Virus record (IMG/VR): IMGVR_UViG_3300026183_000019
Location: 1-35,449 of that record
From: a virus
Direction: 5' to 3' (one strand)
DNA: 35,449 nt
Positions 26,701-33,078 of this stretch are shown here, piece after piece (positions within the stretch are counted from its first letter, which is position 1; each line of letters opens with the position of its first letter). The notes beneath the pieces are model-generated. The model searched no databases, had not been told where the DNA came from, and worked only from the letters and a program-made list of their open reading frames with translations. A program made the translations under genes and the position numbers.

Positions 26701-29222
26701 AATTAAGAGTACATACTACAACCCCAGAACTTTTCCCATTCTCTTCTGCTAATGCTAACAGAGGTGGTAGAGCAAAAGGTAGACCACAAGGTGTAGGTCG
26801 ATTTGCTTCTATTGACTCTGCTGATGAGTTAACAAATAAAACAATAGACCTAGAAGAAAACATAATAAAGATTACTTATGCCGTAACTGTAGCAGTTGGT
26901 ACTGATGGAAACAATAAGTTTTTCATAGATGGAGAAGAAACTGCTTCATTAGCACTTGTATCTGGATTTAGATATATCTTTGACTTGTCAGACTCTTCTA
27001 CTGCTACACATCCATTTAGATTTAATGACGAAAAAGATGGTACAGGAACTGACTTAACAACAAATGTTACTTATTCTGGAACACAAGGAACTGCCGGAGC
27101 ATACGCTCAGATAGATGTCAACTCTACTACACCAGACTTAGTTTTCTACTATTGTTCATCACACTCTGGAATGGGTGGAAACTCAGTATTAACTGTAGCT
27201 GGTGCAGACTTATCTACACAAACAACTGATGACTTAACACAAGGTAGTACAAATCTTTACTACTCAGACACTTATGTAGATAACTATTTACAAGGTGGAA
27301 CTGGAATAACATATTCTTCTGGAACTTTAAGTGTTGATTCATCAATAATTACAAATCAAACTGCGTTCTCTGGAACTATAGATACTGCACAAGATTTAGT
27401 GTTGATGTGGGATAATTCAGCTTCAGATTTAAGAAAAACAACAATAGCAGCTATTTTAGCTAACGCTGGTGCTGGAACTATGTCTAGCTTTACATTTACT
27501 GATGGAACATTAAGCACACCTATAACTGACGGAGATACAGTAACTATAAATGGTACTACTAACGAAATAGAAGTTTCTGTCGGAACAGACAGTGTAACTA
27601 TAGGTCTTACAGATGAAATATCTGTAGATGTAAATGGTGCAATACATGTTAAAGGTAAAAACGAATCTGGCTCAACAATTACAAAAGGTACCCCAGTATA
27701 TATATCTGGTCAAGCAGGAAATGGTCAAGAGTTTACAGTAGATGTAGCTGACGCTGATAATACATCAACAATGCCAGCAGTTGGTATTGCTTATGCAGAC
27801 TCAAATAATAACTCTCAAATAACAATTGTTACACACGGTAAGTTTATCGGAATTGACACTTCTTCATTTACAGTAGGAGATAATTTATATGTTTCTACAA
27901 CTGGAACATTAACAAATACAGCTCCAACTGGAGAAGCTTCTGGAATACAAAAGATTGCAAAAGTAATTAGAGTAAACGCAAGTGATGGTCAAATCTATGT
28001 TATGGGTGCAAGCAGAACAAATGCTACACCTAACTTAGATGATGGAGATATCTTTATAGGTAATGCTTCTAACCAAGCAGTTACAGCTTCATTAGATACT
28101 AAGATTTCAGATTATTTAGGAGCTGGTGGAGATATCACAATTGGTGGTAACTTAATAGTTCAAGGTACAACTACAACAATAGATTCTACAAGTATTAATG
28201 TACAAAATGCTTTTGTCTTTGAAGGAACAACAGACGACGCTTTTGAAACTACATTAACAGTTGTAGACCCTACTGCTGATAGAACAGTATCACTCCCAGA
28301 TAATGATGGAACAATACTATTAGATTTACCTTCAATTATTTCTGGTAGAACAGTACATAGCGGAACTCTTGATACAACAAATGATACCGTCTTACTTTAT
28401 GACGCTTCTATAACAGGATTAAGACAAATATCTGTATCAGCATTATTAGCTTCTGCTGGTTCTGGAAATATGTCAAGTTTCTTAGTTGGAGCTGATAGCG
28501 GAACTGCTGAGTCTGTAACTGATGGACAAACATTAACTATTACAGGTGGAACAGGAATAGATACAACTGTATCTGCTTCTGATACTGTAACTATTGATAT
28601 AGACAGTACAGTTATTACAACTAGTTCTTCTGTAAATGATTTAAGTGATGTAAATGCTTCTGGAGCTCAAAATGAACAAGTATTACAATACAATTCTGGA
28701 GCTGGAGAATGGCAACCTGCTTATGTATCTGGCGGTGGCGGTGGAGGAACTGCGGATTCTATTCAGCTTATAAACTTCTTAGGTATAGAAGAATATATAC
28801 CAGTAACTAACTCTGAAATACCATTTACAGAGCACGACGGTACTACAGATACTTCAGACCCATTACCAATAACAGGTTCTGTATTAGATTTTCAAGAAAC
28901 AACAGATGGTGTTACATTTACTGATGATGATATTCAGTTAGCTGTATCAAGAGAAACATTCCAAGTTATTTCTAATGAAGAAGGAACTACATCAGTATCT
29001 ACTACTGAAACAACAGATACCGTTAGTTTCTTTACACAAGGTAAGAAACGATTTGAAGTAGATGAGTTAGGTGTTGCAATAGGTGAAGATGGTATGGGTT
29101 ATAGAAATAATGACACATACGACGAAACACAAACAGTTCCTCAAAATCAAAACATGATGATGGTTGGTCCTATAACATTTGGTGGAACTATAACTGTCGA
29201 AGGAAGATTGGTGGTAGTATAA
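23736..29222 (+). CDS. Giant modular tail fibre with cupredoxin-like domains
   Basis: An 1828-residue fibre. It opens with the common start SPIRYVFDGDGNIVEFSEFQAADFI and continues as a chain of modules. Two copies of a TLTNKT...LEDLD.AGDTGTG...LDSQ.LTIAG repeat lie near residues 163-268 and 602-709. DAFETTL modules lie at about 125-158 and 1497-1530. A YDLGSSTYKFRDLYL module lies near 738. Two cupredoxin-like domains start at about 815 and 1050; the second has H1092, C1140, H1143 and M1146, a possible type-1 copper set. The first is degenerate and is split by an 'HGLTTGDEIQY' module. Near 1310-1430 is the common KNESGSTITKGTPVYISG domain. It presumably forms a long side or central appendage. 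There is no S74 or enzyme domain. Confidence 0.85.
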   Translation: MAVKSPIRYVFDGDGNIVEFSEFQAADFIAISDGGTGANTALGAAQALGLEIGVEVQAYDINLDQLAALNPTDSNFIVGNGSEWVVESGSTVRDSLGLGTSDDVQFNTILTSNLTVSGPSIALEGATDDAFETTLLVTDPTADRTITFPDATGTVVLDSLAQTLTNKTIDYDDNTIQDFELGAFKASVIVTEVEGIGSNDSDTQIATTAAIIDYVGAQLTLEDLDFAGDTGTGAVDLDSQSLTIAGTANEIETSASGQTLTIGLPDDVTIGNNLTVDGTFYSDDITAASISATGDVTITGNLTVQGNTTSVESNTVTIGDAILELNADETGAPTANAGLEVNRGTSTNVDLLWDETNDRWTVGAYDFVAANFIGDLTGTADVADALSSAVTVELTGDVSGSATFTNAGDTATISATIQPDSVALGTDTTGNYVEDITAGDGLSTTGTASEGQTPTLSVNVDDSSIEIDTDILQVKALGITNAMLAGSIENAKLTNSDITFTDGTTPSDIALGDTVTFTGGTGVTITNTAGNFDFSFDIAEVKADIDEYAQDALNDAFTAGTQTRITVAYDDNANSLSYTVEDDLSLYDNTTSAFITASSTDTLTNKTFDANGTGNSISNIEVADLAASAVVTEAEGIGSNDNDTTIPTSAAVVDYVAAQITLEDLDIAGDTGTGSIDLDSQTLTIAGGTGLDTTVSGQTVTVDIDSTVVTLTGTQTLSNKTLEATTIAGHLIPDTDVTYDLGSSTYKFRDLYLSGSSIYLDTNTITLNSGNYEFSDGSNIITMPIASTDTLVARDTSDTLSNKTVIDTDNTMVKTIVVDVANNKFRFNGVEEATLNLEANINYRFDLSDTSLATDNFALSETEDGSNTVVSSTYVTDEFDPSQIISDTITFTAAHGLTTGDEIQYDQNADFEIDGLTSGTDYYAIVVSTTEIQVAASASDASAGTQITIANGSATTNQLFRTYTYTYGSEYTTGLTTVGTQGQAGAYKELRVHTTTPELFPFSSANANRGGRAKGRPQGVGRFASIDSADELTNKTIDLEENIIKITYAVTVAVGTDGNNKFFIDGEETASLALVSGFRYIFDLSDSSTATHPFRFNDEKDGTGTDLTTNVTYSGTQGTAGAYAQIDVNSTTPDLVFYYCSSHSGMGGNSVLTVAGADLSTQTTDDLTQGSTNLYYSDTYVDNYLQGGTGITYSSGTLSVDSSIITNQTAFSGTIDTAQDLVLMWDNSASDLRKTTIAAILANAGAGTMSSFTFTDGTLSTPITDGDTVTINGTTNEIEVSVGTDSVTIGLTDEISVDVNGAIHVKGKNESGSTITKGTPVYISGQAGNGQEFTVDVADADNTSTMPAVGIAYADSNNNSQITIVTHGKFIGIDTSSFTVGDNLYVSTTGTLTNTAPTGEASGIQKIAKVIRVNASDGQIYVMGASRTNATPNLDDGDIFIGNASNQAVTASLDTKISDYLGAGGDITIGGNLIVQGTTTTIDSTSINVQNAFVFEGTTDDAFETTLTVVDPTADRTVSLPDNDGTILLDLPSIISGRTVHSGTLDTTNDTVLLYDASITGLRQISVSALLASAGSGNMSSFLVGADSGTAESVTDGQTLTITGGTGIDTTVSASDTVTIDIDSTVITTSSSVNDLSDVNASGAQNEQVLQYNSGAGEWQPAYVSGGGGGGTADSIQLINFLGIEEYIPVTNSEIPFTEHDGTTDTSDPLPITGSVLDFQETTDGVTFTDDDIQLAVSRETFQVISNEEGTTSVSTTETTDTVSFFTQGKKRFEVDELGVAIGEDGMGYRNNDTYDETQTVPQNQNMMMVGPITFGGTITVEGRLVVV
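24108..24209 (+). repeat. DAFETTL fibre module, copy 1
   Basis: A 34-codon unit (GATDDAFETTL...PTADRT..PD..GT..LD). Copy 2 lies at 28224-28325 in the same gene, in the same frame and of identical length. I count 24 of 34 residues identical. The copies differ at many synonymous sites, so this is an old duplication. Confidence 0.75.
24222..24538 (+). repeat. TLTNKT/AGDTGTG fibre module, copy 1
   Basis: About 105 codons running from TLTNKT through VTEVEGIGSND and LEDLDFAGDTGTGAVDLDSQ to SGQTLTIG. The second copy is at 25539-25863 in the same gene. The copies are clearly related as protein but diverged as DNA. Confidence 0.75.
25539..25863 (+). repeat. TLTNKT/AGDTGTG fibre module, copy 2
   Basis: This parallels the unit at 24222-24538: TLTNKT, VTEAEGIGSND, LEDLDIAGDTGTGSIDLDSQ, SGQTVTVD. 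It differs mainly at its ends, where it passes into a TLSNKT element not seen after copy 1. Confidence 0.75.
28224..28325 (+). repeat. DAFETTL fibre module, copy 2
   Basis: The 34-codon partner of 24108-24209 (GTTDDAFETTL...PTADRT..PD..GT..LD), placed near the distal end of the same giant fibre, about 4.1 kb away. Confidence 0.75.
29215..29220 (+). promoter_or_regulatory. Extended -10 (TGG-TAGTAT) placed for a leaderless fibre transcript
   Basis: TGG-TAGTAT overlaps the last codons of the giant fibre. The ATG at 29227 is seven bases after its final T, and the intervening AAACTT holds no Shine-Dalgarno site. This matches the boxes before 4427 and 7306. GGTGG just upstream is the only weak ribosome-site alternative. 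Confidence 0.4.
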
Positions 29223-29226
29223 ACTT

Positions 29227-30951
29227 ATGTCAAGAATAGAAGTTAATGAAATAGCTAAAACACCTACAGGTACAGAAGTTACTTTAGATTCTAAACTAGT
29301 TTTAGATGACACAATTCAGTTAAAGAATTACACTACTTCTCAAGTTTCGGCTATTTTAAATCCAGCAGATGGACAGATGGTTTTTAATTCTGAAACCGGT
29401 ACTGTTCAAGTTTATAGAGAATTAACATCTTTATGGACAGATGTTGGTGGTACAGAACATACTCAATCGTTCAATACAATTATTGCTACAGGTCAACCTA
29501 ATATAACTACAACAGAACAAAACGATACTCTTACATTTGTTGCTGGTTCTGATATTACACTTACATTTAACAGTGCTAATCAAAGTATTACTATAGACCA
29601 TGATGGACTAGATACTTCTGCTGTAGCTCAAAATATAGTTGCAGACGCTGATAGTACAAGAGATTTAGGAACAACAGATACTAGATGGGCTAATGTCTAT
29701 CTTGATAGAATTTATATAGGCAATATGGATATACAATCTATTAACCTTGGTGTAAACTCTGACAAGCTAGTCGTATCTGACCAAGTAGAAGTATCTGGAA
29801 TTATTGAATCTTCTGATACAGGTGGAACAGGTATTCCTGTAGAGGGTGGGTTAAATCCAGATTCAATTAAAACAGATAGTTTATCTGAAAAAACATCTAG
29901 TGCAAATATAGATTTAGAAAATGATTTAGTATTGGCTAGTGGTGTAACAATAGACTTTACTAACGGTTCTGCTACAGGATTAGCTGGCGGTGGTGGTGGA
30001 ACAAATATGAACTTACTTATGAATGGTGCTTTTCAAATTTGGCAATATGGAACTGCTGGAACACAAACAAGTAACGGTAGACCTCAAAGTGCAGATAGAT
30101 GGGTTACTACTACTAATGTATCTGCTATTACACAAGCTACTTTTGCACAAGGACAAACAGATGTGCCTAACAACCCAGAATATTATGCTAGGTGGAACAG
30201 TTCTAATACTGGTACTTGTATTATGGAGCAAAGGATTGAAGGAGTCCATACTGCACAAGGGCAACAAGTCACTTATAGTTTTTGGGCAAGAACAGCTTCT
30301 GGAACTAAAACATTAGATGTACAAGTGACACAACAGTTTGGTGTAGCTGGTGGGTATTCACCTGCTGTGACAACAGCTGGTAGTTCACACAGTATCGATA
30401 CTACTTGGACACAATATAGTGGAACAATTTCAGTACCTAGCACATCTGGAAAATCATTAGGTACTGCTTCTAATCAAGCTATACACGATTGTCTAAAATT
30501 TCAATTCAAACACAGTGGTTCTTCATTTGATATATATTTAGCAAATATCAAATTAGAAAATGGTGGTAGTGTAACTTCTTTTGAAATACCTCATTACAAC
30601 GAAGAGTTTACAAAATGTACAAGATTTTTCCAAAAAGTAGGTGCTGGGACAAATGCAATTATTGGTTGGGGTGGTGGTTCTCGTAATAATGTTTTTGACG
30701 GAATACTTCCATATAAACTAGGACCTATGTATAGATTTCCTACAAAAATACACTCTGGACAATATAGATTTGTAAGAGGTATTTATAACGAGTACGGAAA
30801 CTACTTAAACCATAACTTCAACAGTCATACTGATGACATAGGTTGGGGTTGTTGGAATGTAGATATTGGTAATAACTTAACAAGCTATTTTGTGACTATT
30901 GCAGGTGGTAATAGCAGCATGAGATGGTATTGGGACGCGGAGATACAATAA
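29227..30951 (+). CDS. Tail fibre with jelly-roll receptor-binding tip
   Basis: A 574-residue fibre. Residues 1-75 form an N-terminal module (MSRIEVNEI, LKNYTTSQVSAI, GQMVFNSETG, LWTDVGG) shared with the proteins at 31180 and 32818. Then comes a fibre shaft with NDTLTFVAGSDITLTFN and DLGTTDTRWANVYL elements. The C-terminus, from about residue 260, begins NLLMNGAFQIWQYGT and continues SADRWVTTTN, CIMEQRIEGV, QVTYSFWAR and FGVAGGYSPAV. This is a carbohydrate-binding jelly-roll-like tip common in environmental phage fibres; it ends in an aromatic-rich stretch (RWYWDAEIQ). It probably contacts surface sugars. The next small gene follows through TAATG. Confidence 0.82.
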   Translation: MSRIEVNEIAKTPTGTEVTLDSKLVLDDTIQLKNYTTSQVSAILNPADGQMVFNSETGTVQVYRELTSLWTDVGGTEHTQSFNTIIATGQPNITTTEQNDTLTFVAGSDITLTFNSANQSITIDHDGLDTSAVAQNIVADADSTRDLGTTDTRWANVYLDRIYIGNMDIQSINLGVNSDKLVVSDQVEVSGIIESSDTGGTGIPVEGGLNPDSIKTDSLSEKTSSANIDLENDLVLASGVTIDFTNGSATGLAGGGGGTNMNLLMNGAFQIWQYGTAGTQTSNGRPQSADRWVTTTNVSAITQATFAQGQTDVPNNPEYYARWNSSNTGTCIMEQRIEGVHTAQGQQVTYSFWARTASGTKTLDVQVTQQFGVAGGYSPAVTTAGSSHSIDTTWTQYSGTISVPSTSGKSLGTASNQAIHDCLKFQFKHSGSSFDIYLANIKLENGGSVTSFEIPHYNEEFTKCTRFFQKVGAGTNAIIGWGGGSRNNVFDGILPYKLGPMYRFPTKIHSGQYRFVRGIYNEYGNYLNHNFNSHTDDIGWGCWNVDIGNNLTSYFVTIAGGNSSMRWYWDAEIQ

Positions 30952-31187
30952 TGGAACCAGCAGAAGATAAACAAGTATTAGAGAACATAGATTACATTGA
31001 AAAGTGCTATGGACCTACCGGAGATTTAGACTTAATAAATATTTGGTTTATAGAAGATATAGATAATATATCCTGCAATCCAGATTACGAAAACACCGAA
31101 GGAGATTACTGGTGTGATATGGTAAAAGAATGGATAGCAGTTGAAGGTAATGATTTTACAGAAATAAGGTACCCAACAGATGAGTAA
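30951..31187 (+). CDS. Small acidic protein between fibres, possible chaperone
   Basis: A 78-residue, very acidic protein (DLDLINIWFIEDIDN, EGDYWCDMVKEWIAVEGNDF) with two cysteines. I chose ATG 30951 because GGAG (30939-30942) is eight bases upstream and the TAATG junction fits; an ATG at 30924 would overlap the fibre by 28 bases. It overlaps the next fibre gene by 8 bases. No family is recognised. The position suggests a dedicated helper for one of the two flanking fibres. Confidence 0.75.
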   Translation: MEPAEDKQVLENIDYIEKCYGPTGDLDLINIWFIEDIDNISCNPDYENTEGDYWCDMVKEWIAVEGNDFTEIRYPTDE

Positions 31188-32400
31188 GATAACAGTTGAC
31201 CAAATAGAAACTACTGGTGGCAGTAAGTTAATTATTAATGATGGTATATCGTTTAATATACCTGTAAGAATAAAAAACTATACAACTGCGCAAGTTAATG
31301 CACTTACTGGTATGGAAATTGGCGATTTAGTTTATGATACAGATTTAGAATTACTTAAAATATACAATGGTACAGATTGGTTAGAAGTTGCAGGTGCTCC
31401 TAACGAATTTGATGTCATTAATGAAAGTACATTGGCTAGTGGTGTAACTACTGACGGTGTATTACACAAAGACGGAGAAGTTTACACAGATAGAATTTAT
31501 GAACAAAACGCAGGTGCTGGTGTGAACATTGATGGTACTTTAATTAAAGATATCGGAATTGAAACTGACACAATAGTTGAAGCTACTGCAAATCAAGGTG
31601 TAACAATAGAAGGCTCTGTTTTAAAAGATGGAGGTATAACTGTAGCAGGAGATATACTACCAGATACAGATTCAACACATGACTTAGGTAGTACTACTTA
31701 CAAGTTTCAAGATTTACACTTAGCTGGTTCAACAATCTATTTAGGTGCAAGAACAATAACTGCTGATTCTAATGATTTGAAAGTAGATGGCGGTATAAAA
31801 GCTGATAGCATATCTGAATTTACTGCTGCTGGTGGAATAACTATTCCTTCTAATATCACATTTACAGGTGAACTAGATATGACCAGTGCTACTGGTGTAG
31901 GATTTCCTACTGGTAAAGTAGGTAACTGGGAATATTCTTTTTCTGATACTGAACAAACATTTGCAGTACCTTATGATGATACAGGTATAGAGATTACTCC
32001 ACTTACAACAACAATCTTTCCTACACAGGGTAACTCTAAAGTAATGATTATATTGACATTATATGGAGAAGCAGCTGCGCACGATATGATGGGTTATTTC
32101 AGTAGAACAGTATCCGGTTCTGCTGAAGTTAAATTAAGACCCACAGCTATTACAGGACAAAGAGGTTCTTTTATGGTTGGTAACTATCCAGACGGAGATT
32201 ATTCCAGTACACCATATCAAACAAATTATACTTATATTGATAGTCCTGCAACAACTAATTCAACTGTTTACAAACTTTATTTAGCAAGAACTGGTAATAG
32301 CACTGTTAACTTTAGATTTAACGGGACAATCAATACAACTACCGCTTTGAACTATGAAAAAGGACATTCAACAGTAACATTATTGGAGCTCTTAGCATGA
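31180..32400 (+). CDS. Tail fibre, shared N-terminal module, beta-rich tip
   Basis: A 406-residue fibre. Residues 1-70 repeat the shared N-terminal module (MSKITVDQIET, IKNYTTAQVNAL, GDLVYDTDLELLKIYNGTDWLEV). The shaft holds repeated short units (GVTTDGVLHKDG, GVNIDGTLIKDIG, GVTIEGSVLKDGG) and the PDTDSTHDLGSTTYKFQDLHLAG module also found in the giant fibre near 25950. The last 160 residues (GNWEYSFSDTEQTF to HSTVTLLELLA) form a beta-rich domain that looks like a small receptor-binding tip. It ends in ATGA with a likely assembly chaperone gene. Confidence 0.82.
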   Translation: MSKITVDQIETTGGSKLIINDGISFNIPVRIKNYTTAQVNALTGMEIGDLVYDTDLELLKIYNGTDWLEVAGAPNEFDVINESTLASGVTTDGVLHKDGEVYTDRIYEQNAGAGVNIDGTLIKDIGIETDTIVEATANQGVTIEGSVLKDGGITVAGDILPDTDSTHDLGSTTYKFQDLHLAGSTIYLGARTITADSNDLKVDGGIKADSISEFTAAGGITIPSNITFTGELDMTSATGVGFPTGKVGNWEYSFSDTEQTFAVPYDDTGIEITPLTTTIFPTQGNSKVMIILTLYGEAAAHDMMGYFSRTVSGSAEVKLRPTAITGQRGSFMVGNYPDGDYSSTPYQTNYTYIDSPATTNSTVYKLYLARTGNSTVNFRFNGTINTTTALNYEKGHSTVTLLELLA

Positions 32401-32744
32401 ACAGTTTAAATGATTATTGGATATCAGAAGCTATATTATTATTATCTCCAGATTCAGTATTTGTAGTTTCTGGAACAACAGAAGATGATATTAGTTGGAG
32501 TAATGATGTTGAACATCCAACTTGGGAAGATATAGAAGCTAAAGCTCAAGAGTTATTAGATAATTATTTAGCTAAAGAATATCAAAGAGATAGAAAAAGC
32601 GAATATCCATTAATTAGAGAACAATTAGATAAATTGTTTCATGACATTGAAAATGGAACACTTGATACTACAGGTGAATTTTATAACGCTATAAAGGCAG
32701 TAAAAGACAATAACCCTCAACCAGAAGAAGGCGAAGCCTCATGA
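32397..32744 (+). CDS. Tail fibre assembly chaperone-like protein (XkdW-like)
   Basis: A 115-residue protein. Its second half has the common fibre-assembly pattern: HPTWEDIEAKAQELL, then YQRDRKSEYPLIREQLDKLFHDIENG, then FYNAIKAVKDNNPQPE. 'R..EYP...EQLD.L.HD' followed by 'aik.VK...P' is widespread in small phage proteins located after fibre genes. It is expected to help fold the fibre encoded just upstream. It overlaps that gene by four bases (ATGA) and overlaps the next tiny gene in the same way. Confidence 0.75.
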   Translation: MNSLNDYWISEAILLLSPDSVFVVSGTTEDDISWSNDVEHPTWEDIEAKAQELLDNYLAKEYQRDRKSEYPLIREQLDKLFHDIENGTLDTTGEFYNAIKAVKDNNPQPEEGEAS

Positions 32745-32818
32745 TATATAAAATTGTAAATGAACTATTCATGGTAAAATTTAATCAATCCCTATTACTT
32801 TTGATGGAGAGTAACTAA
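32741..32818 (+). CDS. Possible 25-residue micro-gene bridging two fibre cassettes
   Basis: The frame begins at the ATG of an ATGA junction and stops at the TAA of a TAATG junction, exactly filling the gap between the chaperone-like gene and the 86-residue fibre module. The product is short with a hydrophobic middle (SLLLLM). It may be a real peptide, or simply a device that keeps ribosomes moving into the next gene. The GGAG at 32806-32809, used by the next gene, lies inside it. Confidence 0.4.
   Translation: MIYKIVNELFMVKFNQSLLLLMESN
32754..32780 (+). promoter_or_regulatory. Possible promoter before the stand-alone fibre module
   Basis: TTGTAA (32754-32759) and an extended TGG-TAAAAT (32772-32780) are 15 bases apart, slightly short of the usual 16-18. 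A leader of about 30 bases would contain the GGAG site of the gene at 32818. It lies inside the possible micro-gene. Confidence 0.3.
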
Positions 32819-33078
32819 TGAGTACTATAAGAGTAACAAATATTGAATCATTGGACGCTGCTAATGACCCTGTTGTATTTAATTCTGATATTCAGATGAC
32901 TTCTCCTTTAACAATTGTAAGTAAAACACAAGCAGAAATAGACGCTATATCCAGCCCTACAAGAGGAACAATAATTTTTAACACAGACGAAAATATACTA
33001 ACTCAATATGATGGTACAAATTGGATTGAGTATAACAAAACAAAAGTAAATATTGGATTGGTGGTAGCTCTTGGCTAA
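32818..33078 (+). CDS. Stand-alone fibre N-terminal module
   Basis: An 86-residue protein that corresponds to the N-terminal module of the fibres at 29227 and 31180: MSTIRVTNIES, IVSKTQAEIDAI, RGTIIFNTDENILTQYDGTNWIEY. It then stops after VNIGLVVALG. The last codons (GGA TTG GTG GTA) nearly match the end of the giant fibre gene. GGAG (32806-32809) lies eight bases upstream. It could be a capping or adaptor subunit, or a truncated fibre whose tip has been lost. The next frame begins inside its last codons. Confidence 0.75.
   Translation: MSTIRVTNIESLDAANDPVVFNSDIQMTSPLTIVSKTQAEIDAISSPTRGTIIFNTDENILTQYDGTNWIEYNKTKVNIGLVVALG

Noticed and set aside
23736-29222. CRISPR-like or tandem DNA repeats in the giant fibre
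   Set aside because: Repeats are protein modules diverged at the DNA level, with no regular spacers.
30023-30316. 97-codon overlapping frame inside the jelly-roll fibre
   Set aside because: Shadow of a well-supported fibre domain; no ribosome site and no recognisable pattern.
30924-30950. Upstream ATG for the small acidic gene
   Set aside because: It would overlap the fibre gene by 28 bases; the ATG at 30951 has GGAG at eight bases and a TAATG junction.
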